64,000 nt of DNA from Pseudomonadota bacterium (GCA_026388275.1 JAPLKB010000034.1:1-64000); one strand, 5' to 3'. Shown: positions 8,733 through 18,684, counted from the stretch's first letter. Translations and numbers: made by a program. Notes: generated by a model not told the origin, from the letters alone.

Positions 8733-9601
8733 TGCAAAGACACGTCATAACAGCACTTTTTATTGTACTTTATGCCTGTTCAGGCCTTTTTATCCTATCC
8801 GCCCCTTGTACAGGCGAACCTGCGGCAAAAAACGTCCCGCACAGGATCATTTCCCTGGGTCCTGCCATTACGGAAGCCCTATACTTCCTTGGAGTTGAAG
8901 ACAGAGTCGTAGGCGTCACCACATACTGTCAGAAACCACCTGAGGCGGCAAAAAAAGAAAAAATAGGCACCATAATTGAAATCAATACGGAAAAAATAAT
9001 CAACCTCAGACCTGACCTTGTAATCGGTACAGGGCTTACAAATTCAAAAGATATCAAGAAATTAAAAAATCTCGGGATTAATGTGGTAACTTTCGATATA
9101 TCAAAAGACTTTGACCGGCTATGCCAAATTTTCCTTGATCTCGGCAAATTGGTGGGAAAAGAAGAACAGGCCCGGACTATGATAGCTGAATCGAGAAAAA
9201 AGATAGTAAAAACACAAAAAAAGGTTGAAAATCTTCCCCGTAAAAAGGTATTTGTCCAGCTCGGCTCCAAACCGCTTTTTGCAGTAACAAGGGATTACTT
9301 TATCAATGATCTTATAGAATTTGCAGGCGGTGTAAATATTTTTAAAGACGCAAAGTCCGGTCTTATAAGCAGGGAAGAAGTGGTACGGCGCAATCCTGAC
9401 ATATTGATTATCACAACTATGGGCATTGCCGGCGAAAAAGAGCAAAAATCATGGCAGCAATACAAAACCATAAACGCTGTGAAAAACAAGCATATATATC
9501 TCGTAGATTCCGACAAAATATGCAGCCCTACGCCGGTCAGCTTTGTAGAATTGCTTGAAGAGATTGTAAAAATATTGCATCCTGAAGCATTTGAAGGATA
9601 G
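8732..9601 (+). CDS. btuF: periplasmic B12-binding protein of the ABC importer
   Basis: The 289-residue protein has an N-terminal signal peptide, then two alpha/beta lobes joined by a long helix as in the BtuF/FhuD fold. PHRIISLGPAITEALYFLG, KIGTIIEINTEKI and NPDILII are typical family segments. No clear lipobox is seen (the Cys in SAPCTG is preceded by Pro), so it may be soluble in the periplasm. It delivers corrinoid to BtuCD, encoded directly downstream. Confidence 0.9.
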   Translation: MQRHVITALFIVLYACSGLFILSAPCTGEPAAKNVPHRIISLGPAITEALYFLGVEDRVVGVTTYCQKPPEAAKKEKIGTIIEINTEKIINLRPDLVIGTGLTNSKDIKKLKNLGINVVTFDISKDFDRLCQIFLDLGKLVGKEEQARTMIAESRKKIVKTQKKVENLPRKKVFVQLGSKPLFAVTRDYFINDLIEFAGGVNIFKDAKSGLISREEVVRRNPDILIITTMGIAGEKEQKSWQQYKTINAVKNKHIYLVDSDKICSPTPVSFVELLEEIVKILHPEAFEG

Positions 9602-9604
9602 GGA

Positions 9605-10609
9605 ATGAAAAAAACTATATTAAACTGGCCGCTCTCCATGCTTCTTTCAGTGGGTTTTCTTCTTGCTGCAAGCCTTTATTCACTGGGCAGCGGTTCCTCC
9701 GACATCACCCTGAAAGATGTCATACCAACGCTCTTAAAGGGCAGCGGAACCCCTGAGTTCAGCATTCTTTTTGATATCCGAATACCCAGGATTCTGCTTG
9801 GCTTTGCTGTCGGGGGCTCTTTAAGCCTTGCCGGAGTTATCCTTCAGGGCATGTTCCGGAACCCTCTCGTTGAGCCATATACACTTGGTATTTCAGGAGG
9901 CGCTGCCCTTGGAGTAGCCCTCTGTATTATTCTGGGACTTCACAGGGTATTCCCGGACCTTGCCATGCCGCTTTTCGGATTCATTGGAGCTTTTGCTGTA
10001 GCCCTTCCCATATCACTTATAAATATAAGGAAGGGTATGGTAAAAACAGAAGGGCTTCTTCTTACAGGAGTCATGATAAGCTATATATCTTCCTCTATAG
10101 TTACACTTATATTGGCAATATCAAGCACCGAAGATCTCCAGGGCATCATATTCTGGATAATGGGATCACTCGAAGAACCGAGCTGGTTGCTCATTTCCAT
10201 TGTCCTCTTTATTTCCTTGATCTGCCTTGTCTTGTCTTACATCTTTTCTTTAGACCTGAACGCCCTTGCACTGGGCGAAGAAGAGGCCATTCATCTCGGG
10301 GTAAATGTGGAAAGGGCGAAAAAGATACTCTTTCTCATTGCATCGGTTTTAACAGGAGTCAGTGTATCCATTGCAGGGATAATCGGCTTTGTCGGGCTTG
10401 TTGTCCCTCACTTTGTAAGGATGCTTGCAGGGTATGACCACAGAGTGCTTCTGGTCATGTCATTTATCACAGGCGCAGGTTTTCTCATATTCTGCGACAC
10501 CCTGGCGCGGACGATCATTTCGCCGGTGGAACTTCCTGTAGGGGTAATAACGGGCATACTCGGCGGAAGCCTTTTTGTCTATGCTCTGGGCAGGAGGTTT
10601 CTAAAATGA
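9605..10609 (+). CDS. btuC: B12 ABC importer permease, FecCD family
   Basis: The 334-residue inner-membrane protein has about ten membrane helices and the conserved FRNPLVEPYTLGISGGAALG and IIGFVGLVVPHFVRML segments of FecCD permeases. It pairs with the ATPase encoded next. It follows btuF by 3 bases and overlaps the ATPase start by 4, a tight operon arrangement. Confidence 0.93.
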   Translation: MKKTILNWPLSMLLSVGFLLAASLYSLGSGSSDITLKDVIPTLLKGSGTPEFSILFDIRIPRILLGFAVGGSLSLAGVILQGMFRNPLVEPYTLGISGGAALGVALCIILGLHRVFPDLAMPLFGFIGAFAVALPISLINIRKGMVKTEGLLLTGVMISYISSSIVTLILAISSTEDLQGIIFWIMGSLEEPSWLLISIVLFISLICLVLSYIFSLDLNALALGEEEAIHLGVNVERAKKILFLIASVLTGVSVSIAGIIGFVGLVVPHFVRMLAGYDHRVLLVMSFITGAGFLIFCDTLARTIISPVELPVGVITGILGGSLFVYALGRRFLK

Positions 10610-11403
10610 TTCAAATAAACAATTTTTCATGCGGATATGGCTCTAAAACTATTCTGAATAATATCGATCTCCGGGTAGACAAAGGAGAATTTGTAGGCAT
10701 CATAGGACCTAACGGATCAGGAAAGACTACATTACTTCGCGGAATTACACGATTAGCAAAACATTTCGGAGGCACGATCCTTTTCGACGGGAAAGATATA
10801 AGGGGGATGGGTTTCAGAGAAATTGCACAAAAGATTGCCGTAGTTTCCCAGGGCATACCTGCGACAATAATGACTGTCGAAGAATATGTTCTCCTCGGCA
10901 GATTACCCCATTACAGTACATTCCAATTGTTCGAAACCGAAAAGGATATTGAACTTGCCGAATATTGCATGGAACTTACCGATACAATAAAATTTAAAGA
11001 CAGGTATATCTCGGAGTTGAGCAGCGGAGAGGTACAGCTTGCACTCATTGCACGGGCACTCACACAGGAGCCGGTGCTGCTTCTTCTTGATGAACCTACC
11101 GCCCATCTGGATATTACTCATCAGGTAGGAATCCTGGACCTCATCAAAAAACTGAATATGGAGTATGCTCTTACTATTATCATCGTGCTTCACGATCTCA
11201 ACCTTGCAGCAGAATATTGCGACCGTCTAATCCTGATGGACAAAGGCACCATCAAAAGGGCGGGGGAACCGAAAGACGTACTGAATTACAGTGATATAGA
11301 AGAGGTCTATAAGACAGTTGTTGTTGTGGAAACAAATCCTCTGTCTTCCAAGCCCTTCGTGCTTGTAGTAACTGAGGAGGTAAAAAAACGATGCAAAAGA
11401 TAG
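10606..11403 (+). CDS. btuD: B12 ABC importer ATPase
   Basis: The 265-residue ABC ATPase has Walker A GPNGSGKTTLL near residue 36, signature LSSGEVQLALIARAL near 140, Walker B VLLLLDEPTAHLD and the switch histidine in VLHDLNLA. It drives corrinoid import through BtuC. Its 3' end overlaps the cobU start by 13 bases. Confidence 0.92.
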   Translation: MIQINNFSCGYGSKTILNNIDLRVDKGEFVGIIGPNGSGKTTLLRGITRLAKHFGGTILFDGKDIRGMGFREIAQKIAVVSQGIPATIMTVEEYVLLGRLPHYSTFQLFETEKDIELAEYCMELTDTIKFKDRYISELSSGEVQLALIARALTQEPVLLLLDEPTAHLDITHQVGILDLIKKLNMEYALTIIIVLHDLNLAAEYCDRLILMDKGTIKRAGEPKDVLNYSDIEEVYKTVVVVETNPLSSKPFVLVVTEEVKKRCKR

Positions 11404-11909
11404 TCATTGTGCTGGGAGGCGCCAGGAGTGGAAAAAGTTATTATGCTCTGGCAGAGGCATCGCTCATAAAGGGGAAAAAAGCCTTTATTGCAACAGCAGA
11501 GCCTCTTGACGATGAGATGTATATCCGCATAGAAAATCATAAGAAGGAAAGGGGAAACGACTGGGATACCTACGAAGAACCGCTCCAAATAGCGCCCCTT
11601 ATTAACAGGATCAAAGGAAAATACAATGTAATCCTGATAGACTGCCTTACCTTATGGGTTTCGAACATCATGCACGCCGGCCTTGACATTGCTGAAGAAA
11701 CAGGGAAACTTGTTTCCGCACTTTCAACCGCTTCCCCTGCCCCGCTATATATAATCTCAAATGAAGTAGGATTGGGACTTGTCCCTGAATCGCCTCTCGG
11801 GAGGGCCTACAGGGATAATCTGGGGCACGTGAACCGGCAGGTTGCACAGGCAGCATCGGATGTAATTTTCATGGTTGCAGGCATACCATTAAAAATAAAA
11901 ACATCATAA
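11391..11909 (+). CDS. cobU: adenosylcobinamide kinase / guanylyltransferase
   Basis: The 172-residue protein has the P-loop GGARSGKSYYAL at its N-terminus, the AEPLDDEM and DCLTLWVSN segments and SNEVGLGLVPE near 125. It phosphorylates adenosylcobinamide and adds GMP, giving adenosylcobinamide-GDP. It is translationally overlapped with the transport ATPase, tying import of cobinamide to its use. Confidence 0.93.
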   Translation: MQKIVIVLGGARSGKSYYALAEASLIKGKKAFIATAEPLDDEMYIRIENHKKERGNDWDTYEEPLQIAPLINRIKGKYNVILIDCLTLWVSNIMHAGLDIAEETGKLVSALSTASPAPLYIISNEVGLGLVPESPLGRAYRDNLGHVNRQVAQAASDVIFMVAGIPLKIKTS

Positions 11910-12004
11910 ATATTTTCATGAAATGGCTACAAAGATTGAATAATGATAAACCAGAGGCAGTGATCGAGAAGTATGGGAAATGAAGAAATCTTTTCTTCAT
12001 TTCC

Positions 12005-12218
12005 GCCGGATTCACATAAGCTTATATGTGAATCCGGCTTGAGTGGGCAGCGGCATGGAAGTGAGATTTCATTGCGAGGGCAGTGTTGAGCAAAAATGCA
12101 GCAGATGTGGATGAGATGTAAGCCTTGCAGGCCGCAATCGTACTGAATGTACGATGGAGGATCGCAAGGCGCAGCAGATCGCCGCAGATGAGTATTTCTT
12201 CCATGCCGCTGCCCGATA
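12005..12218 (+). repeat. hairpin repeat R2, copy c, inside the B12 operon
   Basis: Starts with 14-base arms GCCGGATTCACATA and TATGTGAATCCGGC around a 6-base loop (12005-12038), then TTGAGTGGGC. The outer stem is GGGCAGCGGCATGGAA pairing with TTCCATGCCGCTGCCC. The middle stem GCCTTGC/GCAAGGC encloses ATCGTAC-TGAAT-GTACGAT. It carries an extra stretch of roughly 20-30 bases in the left arm compared with copies a and b. It accounts for most of the gap between cobU and cobT. Confidence 0.85.
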
Positions 12219-12278
12219 AAGAGAAAAACCGGAAATGATATAACAAATACTCAACAAAACATAAGAGAGGCAAATTCG

Positions 12279-13325
12279 ATGATAAAACTTACAATTGAAC
12301 CGATAAAGACAGCATTGTTTGAATCTGCACAGACAAGACTCGACAGTCTTACAAAACCGATAGGCAGCCTTGGCAGACTTGAAGAATTTGCCAGAAAGCT
12401 TGTCGGCATATCAGGTTTGGAAATTCCCTCTCCTTTTTCAAAAAAGGCTATCTTCACCTTTGCCGGAGACCATGGGGTTACAGAGGAAGGTATATCTCTT
12501 TATCCGAAAGAAGTGACGGAACAGATGGTATATAACTTCCTCAGGGGCGGGGCAGGTATAAATATACTGGCAAGACATGCAGGAGCGGATGTTGTTGTTG
12601 TAGACATAGGCGTAGACTGTGATTTTACCGGACAGTCAGACCTCCTCATAAAAAAAGTCGTCAGAGGGACAAGGAATATGCGAAAAGGACCTGCCATGAC
12701 CCGTGAAGAGGCAGAACGATGTATCGACACAGGTATTTCGCTCGCTATGGAATATGCTGACAAAGGCTATGGCATGTTCGGGACAGGGGATATGGGTATT
12801 GGCAATACCACTCCATCCAGCGCCATTGCAGCAGTCATTACAGGAAAACCCGTTTCCGGAGTAACCGGCAGAGGTACCGGTATATCCGATGAAGCCTTAA
12901 AACACAAGGTCAAGGTTATCGAAGATTCAATAGCCTTAAATAAACCGGACCCACAAGACCCGGTTGATGTGCTCTCCAAGGTGGGCGGCGCAGAGATAGG
13001 GGGAATTGCAGGGCTCATTCTCGGGGCTGCATCCCGGAGGATACCGGTGGTGGTAGACGGCTTCATTTCTACTGCCGGGGCACTTATAGCCTATGCTATA
13101 GAACCGGCTGCAGCAAATTATATGTTTGCAGCCCACAACTCAATAGAAATAGGTCATAAAATTATTCTTGATGCAATGGGCTTGCGGCCCATACTTGATC
13201 TGGACTTAAGACTCGGGGAAGGCACAGGGGCTGCCCTGGCAATGTTTATCATTGAAGGAGGTCTCAAAATATATCGTGAAATGGCTACATTTGATGAAGC
13301 AGGAGTTTCAAAGGAACTGCCGTGA
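12279..13325 (+). CDS. cobT: nicotinate-nucleotide:DMB phosphoribosyltransferase
   Basis: The 348-residue protein carries [16 protein letters not shown] near the N-terminus, [28 protein letters not shown] near 168 and the C-terminal [12 protein letters not shown] with the catalytic glutamate. It activates the lower-ligand base to its ribotide. The base itself cannot be predicted. It overlaps cobS by 4 bases. Confidence 0.95.
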   Translation: MIKLTIEPIKTALFESAQTRLDSLTKPIGSLGRLEEFARKLVGISGLEIPSPFSKKAIFTFAGDHGVTEEGISLYPKEVTEQMVYNFLRGGAGINILARHAGADVVVVDIGVDCDFTGQSDLLIKKVVRGTRNMRKGPAMTREEAERCIDTGISLAMEYADKGYGMFGTGDMGIGNTTPSSAIAAVITGKPVSGVTGRGTGISDEALKHKVKVIEDSIALNKPDPQDPVDVLSKVGGAEIGGIAGLILGAASRRIPVVVDGFISTAGALIAYAIEPAAANYMFAAHNSIEIGHKIILDAMGLRPILDLDLRLGEGTGAALAMFIIEGGLKIYREMATFDEAGVSKELP

Positions 13326-14140
13326 AATTACGAAATATTGCCCTCGCCTTTCAGTTTCTTACCATCATACCGATAAAAACAACCGGTGAGGTCTCGGAAA
13401 AAGATATAGCTGACTCTTCGATCTTTTTTCCTGTTGTTGGGGCTTTTCAGGGGTTTATACTTGTTGCCTTATCTTTTTTTCTGTTGAAGGTCTTTTCTCC
13501 TGAGATAACCACTGCCCTTGTCCTTGTTGCATATCTTCTTACAAACGGAGGCTTTCACCAGGACGGCCTCTCCGACACATTTGACGCCATTTCTGTAAAA
13601 TCCACAGGAAACAGGGCGCAGGATATACAAAAGAGACTGGCTGTAATGAAAGACAGCACAACAGGACCCATAGGAGTAATTGCTATTGTCTTTTCATTGC
13701 TCCTCAAATATCTTTTAATTAAGGCGATTCTGCAAATAGAGGGAAATGCCTGTTTTATCCTTTTTTTAATGCCTATTTATTCAAAATGGGCTATGGTATC
13801 AGTTATGTATCGTTCAAGGAGCGCACGTTCAGACGGCATCGGCAGGATTTTTCTTGAACGGGTCGGTTTCAAACACGCCCTCCTCTCAACTCTCCTTATT
13901 TTTTTTACGGGTTTAACAGCATTCTATGCCTGTGGATATGGCACGTCCTCCCTTGCTCAATTGGGAGAGTACAGATTTATCCTTTTCCTTTTCTGCGAAA
14001 TAGCCGTTATTTTTCTTTTTTGTCTTTTTTTAAGACATATTTTCACAAATAAATTCGGCGGTCTCACAGGGGATAATTTTGGCGCTATCCACGAAATATC
14101 AGAAATTGTATTTCTGCTCGTTGCACTGATATGGAGATAA
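13322..14140 (+). CDS. cobS: adenosylcobinamide-GDP ribazoletransferase
   Basis: The 272-residue membrane protein joins the alpha-ribazole ribotide to adenosylcobinamide-GDP. It contains [16 protein letters not shown] and [14 protein letters not shown], the conserved metal-binding and active-site segments. Six or seven hydrophobic segments follow. It starts GTG inside the last codons of cobT and overlaps cbiB by 10 bases. Confidence 0.95.
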   Translation: MKLRNIALAFQFLTIIPIKTTGEVSEKDIADSSIFFPVVGAFQGFILVALSFFLLKVFSPEITTALVLVAYLLTNGGFHQDGLSDTFDAISVKSTGNRAQDIQKRLAVMKDSTTGPIGVIAIVFSLLLKYLLIKAILQIEGNACFILFLMPIYSKWAMVSVMYRSRSARSDGIGRIFLERVGFKHALLSTLLIFFTGLTAFYACGYGTSSLAQLGEYRFILFLFCEIAVIFLFCLFLRHIFTNKFGGLTGDNFGAIHEISEIVFLLVALIWR

Positions 14141-15129
14141 TTAACAACCATATATTCATTATTTTACTTATCCTTGCATTCTTCCTCGACCTGGCCATAG
14201 GCGACCCCACCTGGCTTCCGCATCCTGTAAAAATCATCGGAAAAGGTATTGCCATAATGGAGTATCTTTTGACAAAACCGTTTTCAATGCAAGTGCAGGA
14301 GAGACTGGCCGGCACTCTTCTGACAGTAACAATTGTTTCTTCAACTTTCCTCCTTGCCTATATAACGGAAAAATGGATTCTCTTTGGCACACAAGGCATA
14401 ACCAGATTTATCGGCATAGCCTTTCTTGTATATCTCACTGCAACGACTCTTGCAACAAAAGAACTTCTACGGGCAGGGTTTAAGGTCATAGGGGCTATTA
14501 AGGAAAATAATATTGACCTTGCAAGAAAGCATTTGCATATGATTGTAGGTCGTGACGTAGACGTTCTTGATAATAAAGGTATACTAAAGGCAACAATAGA
14601 GACTCTTTCCGAAAACCTATCTGACGGTGTCATCGCGCCCCTCTTTTATCTCACCATCGGAGGAATGCCCCTCGGTCTGACCTATAAGGCGATCAACACA
14701 CTCGATTCCATGGTGGGGTATAAAAACGATAAGTATATACGTTTCGGTTGGGCCTCTGCACGTCTTGATGATCTTGCCAACTATATACCGGCACGTATCT
14801 CAGGTCTTCTTATTGTATTATCATCAGGCATCCTTTTTCGCTCTAAGGAAATTATGCGTTACGCCTTCACAACCATGTATCGCGACGGAAGGAAGCATAC
14901 GAGCCCGAACAGCGGCTATCCGGAGGCTGCAATGGCAGGCGCTCTTGGCGTACAGCTTGGAGGGCCGTCAAAATACAATGGGGCTATTTTTGAAAAACCA
15001 TATATAGGTTCTGAAAGGTCCGCAGACTATTTTTCCGCTTCTCTCGATACCATAAGGATTGTAAGGACAGCCTCATTTCTTGGCTTTTTTATTTCAATTG
15101 GTGTACTATGTCTGCTGATAATTTTATGA
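14131..15129 (+). CDS. cbiB: adenosylcobinamide-phosphate synthase
   Basis: The 332-residue membrane protein has AIGDPTWLPHPVKIIGKGI, SENLSDGVIAPLFY and MVGYKNDKYIRFGWASARLD, all family landmarks. It links aminopropanol phosphate to adenosylcobyric acid (called CobD in the aerobic nomenclature). With no ring-synthesis genes nearby, it implies the cell can also use cobyric acid. It overlaps the next gene by about 20 bases. Confidence 0.94.
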   Translation: MEIINNHIFIILLILAFFLDLAIGDPTWLPHPVKIIGKGIAIMEYLLTKPFSMQVQERLAGTLLTVTIVSSTFLLAYITEKWILFGTQGITRFIGIAFLVYLTATTLATKELLRAGFKVIGAIKENNIDLARKHLHMIVGRDVDVLDNKGILKATIETLSENLSDGVIAPLFYLTIGGMPLGLTYKAINTLDSMVGYKNDKYIRFGWASARLDDLANYIPARISGLLIVLSSGILFRSKEIMRYAFTTMYRDGRKHTSPNSGYPEAAMAGALGVQLGGPSKYNGAIFEKPYIGSERSADYFSASLDTIRIVRTASFLGFFISIGVLCLLIIL

Positions 15130-16190
15130 CAGCTCATGGCGGAAACATATACAGTTTCATGGAGAAGAAAGGTCTGGATCAAAGGTCTGTAACAGATTTC
15201 AGTGCCTCTATCAACCCTTTGGGCACATCCAAAAATGTTATCCAGGAAATCAAAAAGAACCTGAAAAATCTTATCCATTATCCGGATATTCACGCAACCA
15301 GATTGATTGATAAAATCGCTGAGACGCTTGGTGTAAGCAAAAAATCCATAGTCTGCGGGAACGGGTCTACAGAACTGATTTATCTTGTCCCGAGAATAAT
15401 GGGTTTCAGAAATGTCCTCATACCCCAGCCAACTTTCAGTGATTATGAACGGGCATGCAGAATTGCATATCCTTCATGCACCATCAAAGATTATATGCTT
15501 GAGCATAAGAACAACTTCGATATAGAAACAGAAGACTTACTAAATAAAATCCTGAATGCAAAACCTGATGCCGTATTTTTATGCAACCCCAATAATCCCA
15601 CAGGAAGGCTTATTAAAAAAACATCACTTCTTCAAATAGCAGAACAGGCAAAAAAACAAAAATTCTATCTCATTGTAGACGAATCCTTCATTGATTTCTG
15701 TCCGGGGGAATCCGTTGCAGATAAAGTGGAAAAGAACCCCTATCTTATTGTATTAAAATCTATGACAAAGTTTTATGCACTTGCAGGCTTACGATTGGGT
15801 TACGGCATCTTTCCCGCCAATATTGCCGGGATGGTGCAGAAACATAAAGAGCCATGGAGCGTCAATACTCTTGCCCAGAGTGCCGGTATAACAGCATTGG
15901 ATGACAGCGCATACAAAGAAAGGACGATGAAAATTGTAAAAAAACAAAAAAGAGTCCTGGAGAAGGGATTGCAAGGTCTTGGCATTGATTATATTCCTTC
16001 TCATGCAAACTACTATCTCTTACATACTCCCAAAGCTCTAAAAATTGCAGAACAGCTTGCAAAAAAAGGCATCATGGTTAGAGACTGTTCAAACTTCGAA
16101 GGACTTGACCACAGATATTTACGTATTGCAGTAAAATCACAAAAAGAGAACAATCTTCTCTTAAAATACATGGAGGGATGCATTGAATAG
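15108..16190 (+). CDS. cobD: threonine-phosphate decarboxylase, PLP-dependent
   Basis: The 360-residue class I/II aminotransferase-fold enzyme carries FLCNPNNPTGRL, DESFIDF and the PLP lysine in SMTKFYALAGLRLGYG. It makes (R)-1-amino-2-propanol phosphate, the substrate of the preceding CbiB. The start at 15108 overlaps cbiB; an ATG at 15126 (MTAHGG) is an alternative. A histidinol-phosphate aminotransferase is the main rival reading, but the neighbours and the AHGGN opening favour CobD. Confidence 0.9.
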   Translation: MSADNFMTAHGGNIYSFMEKKGLDQRSVTDFSASINPLGTSKNVIQEIKKNLKNLIHYPDIHATRLIDKIAETLGVSKKSIVCGNGSTELIYLVPRIMGFRNVLIPQPTFSDYERACRIAYPSCTIKDYMLEHKNNFDIETEDLLNKILNAKPDAVFLCNPNNPTGRLIKKTSLLQIAEQAKKQKFYLIVDESFIDFCPGESVADKVEKNPYLIVLKSMTKFYALAGLRLGYGIFPANIAGMVQKHKEPWSVNTLAQSAGITALDDSAYKERTMKIVKKQKRVLEKGLQGLGIDYIPSHANYYLLHTPKALKIAEQLAKKGIMVRDCSNFEGLDHRYLRIAVKSQKENNLLLKYMEGCIE

Positions 16191-16803
16191 AAACAACCGT
16201 ACACGATTATTTCTCATAAGACATGGTGATACAATCGACGAAGAAACAAAGAAAGTCTTTAAAGGTACCAGCGATATACCTTTGTCCGAAAAAGGCAGGG
16301 AAAAGCTGCAAAAAGCTTCACAATTTCTCACACGTTTTAATTTTGATCACATATACACATCCGCTCTTTCAAGGTGCATTGAAAGCGGGAAAATCATTGC
16401 CGAACCCCACAACATCGAGACGGAAATTGCCGAGGCCTTCAACGAAATCCATTTCGGCATCTGGGAAGGAAGAAGCTTTGAAGAAATAGATGAGGAAAAC
16501 CCGACAGAATTCCGAAGATGGGTAAAAAACCCGGATATTCACACCCCGCCTCAAGGCGAACCTCTCATAGACGCCCAGCAAAGAAGCGTTGGCATTTTCA
16601 ATGAAATGATAAGCAGGCACAGAGGACAAAATGTTGCAGTAGTCACCCATGCAGGCATACTAAGGCTCATACTCGCTTCGATCCTCGGCATGCAATTATC
16701 CTCAATATTCAAGATTGGCCAGGACTACGGCTGTATTAATATAATAGACATTTACAAGGATGATATTACTGTAATAAAGCTTCTCAATTTTACCTTGTAC
16801 TAG
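16183..16803 (+). CDS. cobC: alpha-ribazole phosphatase, histidine phosphatase family
   Basis: The 206-residue protein opens with FLIRHGDT, the phosphohistidine motif, and has FNEIHFGIWEG and VVTHAGILRLIL, the second catalytic histidine. It removes the phosphate from alpha-ribazole phosphate or adenosylcobalamin phosphate at the end of the pathway. The TTG start follows GGAGGG and overlaps cobD by 8 bases. It is the last gene of the riboswitch-controlled run. Confidence 0.88.
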   Translation: MNRNNRTRLFLIRHGDTIDEETKKVFKGTSDIPLSEKGREKLQKASQFLTRFNFDHIYTSALSRCIESGKIIAEPHNIETEIAEAFNEIHFGIWEGRSFEEIDEENPTEFRRWVKNPDIHTPPQGEPLIDAQQRSVGIFNEMISRHRGQNVAVVTHAGILRLILASILGMQLSSIFKIGQDYGCINIIDIYKDDITVIKLLNFTLY

Positions 16804-16806
16804 AGG

Positions 16807-16822
16807 TGGTCAAGTTCTTTCA
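16807..16822. repeat. 16-base direct repeat flanking the flavoprotein gene
   Basis: TGGTCAAGTTCTTTCA occurs here and again at 17672-17687, one on each side of the flavoprotein gene. On the minus strand it reads TGAAAGAACTTGACCA. It could be a promoter element (TTGACC) or a scar of insertion. Confidence 0.7.
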
Positions 16823-16840
16823 GGCTACTCCCAACAATAC

Positions 16841-17566
16841 TTATTTCTGACCTGTTTCGCTCAGTTTCTTCCGGCACCAGGACTCGTATTTGGCTGCCGC
16901 AATGAGATACCCTTCTACTGTAAAGGGTGGTGTATTCAGCTCTTTTAAGATGCCTGCGTTTATTGACCCCTTAGCGGCAATTTCTTGACCAGCCTTTTTG
17001 ATAAGCTCAATGTGCCGATTTAATGCATCCGGTTCCATCTGGATAGCAATGGAACCGGGGACGCATATCTCCGCAACGGCCTCAGAGCCGAAATTCAATG
17101 CCTGGGCGCGATATGTAGCGATAAGCGGTTCAAATGTTTCCATTTCCGGAAAACCCGATGTGGAAATAAGCATGAATTTTGCCGGCATACGCCAGGAAAA
17201 GAGGTGCCTTACTCTGCCGAAACGATCTTTGTTTAAAAAACCCTGCATGCAGCATACAGAGCGATCCATGACCTTTTTTAGCTGGGCGGACATATTGTCA
17301 GTATACACAGGCGTTGCCAACACCAACACATCCGATTTCTTCATCTTTTTATAGATATGTTCCATATCATCTTTGACGGCGCATTCTCCCAGAGTCTTGT
17401 GCATACATGAGAGACAGGCTGTGCATGGTGATATATCAAGACTTTGTACATTAAATTCTGTTACGCTTGCATTGCCGTCAATTAAGCCTTCAACGAAACT
17501 CTTGAGCAATCTTCCCGTTACTCCTTTCTGTCCTCTTGCGCTGCCGTTAAGAATCAATACCTCCAT
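16841..17566 (-). CDS. NADPH-dependent FMN reductase / iron-sulfur flavoprotein
   Basis: A flavodoxin-fold protein with the FMN-phosphate loop LNGSARGQKGVTG and a compact cysteine cluster CTACLSC...C near residues 48-62, typical of iron-sulfur flavoproteins. LATPVYTDNMSAQLKKVMDR is the second flavin-contact region. It probably transfers electrons between ferredoxin-like partners and an unknown acceptor. The ATG at 17564-17566 is chosen over the upstream TTG because GGAGG lies at the right distance. It converges on cobC. Confidence 0.85.
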   Translation of the reverse strand: MEVLILNGSARGQKGVTGRLLKSFVEGLIDGNASVTEFNVQSLDISPCTACLSCMHKTLGECAVKDDMEHIYKKMKKSDVLVLATPVYTDNMSAQLKKVMDRSVCCMQGFLNKDRFGRVRHLFSWRMPAKFMLISTSGFPEMETFEPLIATYRAQALNFGSEAVAEICVPGSIAIQMEPDALNRHIELIKKAGQEIAAKGSINAGILKELNTPPFTVEGYLIAAAKYESWCRKKLSETGQK

Positions 17567-17718
17567 AACACCCTCCAAAGTTTTTTAATTCTATTAAAAT
17601 CTTCCAAACATTTATCAATTAGATAATACTATTGACATTATTTTACTACAAGAACAAACTTATCCAAAAGATGGTCAAGTTCTTTCACAAGTTTTAAAGG
17701 GGATGAGTTATCGCCTTT

Positions 17719-18684
17719 TTATCTTTTCTCCCTGATGATAAGCTCAGGTTTTTTAAGGAATACAACTGTATCGGGGGGAACGGATTCTGTAAGCCAAACA
17801 TTGCCGCCAATGACAGAGTTGCGGCCAATGACCGTATCGCCGCCAAGTATGGTTGCGTTCGCATAGATAATCACATCATCTTCGATGGTAGGGTGACGTT
17901 TTTTGTCCCTTAGCTGTTGACACTCATCCTTATTCAGTGAAAGTGCGCCAAGAGTTACACCCTGATATATTCTAACACGGTCGCCGATAACCGTTGTTTC
18001 ACCAATAACCACGCCTGTTCCATGGTCGATAAAAAACCTCTCGCCGATCTGAACTCCCGGATGGATATCAATGCCGGTGCGGCCATGGGCATACTCCGTC
18101 ATGATCCTCGGTATAAGTGGGATATTCTGTTTGTAGAGATGATTGGCAATACGATATACAGTAATGGCAAAGAGACCCGGATAGCTGAATATGATTTCAT
18201 CAAAATTCTTTGAAGCAGGATCTCCTTCATAAGCAGCACGGATATCATCTCCAAGCATTTTTTGGAGTTGAGGCAAATCACGCATAAGTTGTATGGCAGC
18301 TTTCTGGCCCCTTTCTTCACAACCGGTGCAGGGTTGATTAAAACGAATGCAGTCATGTCTTATTGCAAAAGTAGCCTGTTGCGAAAGCACATCGAAGAAT
18401 TCCGTTGCTTCCCGACCAAGACAGTAATTCAAATTAACCTCATCAAGGACAGTATCTGTGAAGTATCCCGGATAAACAATACGGCAAACTCTCTCTAAAA
18501 TATCTATAACCGATGCCCTTGACGGTATAGGCTCGGGGTCTGTGTGGCTGAAGCAATCATTTTTTTCGTATGACATTACAAGTTGGTTTACCAATGAAGG
18601 GATCTCTCTGCGAAAACCCATTTTATTAGAAATATCAATCTTGCATTCCTGTTTTCTGCTTACAGGTTTTACTTTCTTATTCAT
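17719..18684 (-). CDS. cysE: serine O-acetyltransferase
   Basis: The 321-residue protein has an alpha-helical N-terminal domain of about 190 residues and a left-handed beta-helix of hexapeptide repeats. HGRTGIDIHPGVQIGERFFI, GTGVVIGETTVIGD and IYQGVTLGALSL carry the active-site region. It makes O-acetylserine for cysteine synthesis. The N-terminal extension with CTGCEERG resembles the longer EpsC-type subgroup. No cysK is adjacent in the window. Confidence 0.9.
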   Translation of the reverse strand: MNKKVKPVSRKQECKIDISNKMGFRREIPSLVNQLVMSYEKNDCFSHTDPEPIPSRASVIDILERVCRIVYPGYFTDTVLDEVNLNYCLGREATEFFDVLSQQATFAIRHDCIRFNQPCTGCEERGQKAAIQLMRDLPQLQKMLGDDIRAAYEGDPASKNFDEIIFSYPGLFAITVYRIANHLYKQNIPLIPRIMTEYAHGRTGIDIHPGVQIGERFFIDHGTGVVIGETTVIGDRVRIYQGVTLGALSLNKDECQQLRDKKRHPTIEDDVIIYANATILGGDTVIGRNSVIGGNVWLTESVPPDTVVFLKKPELIIREKR

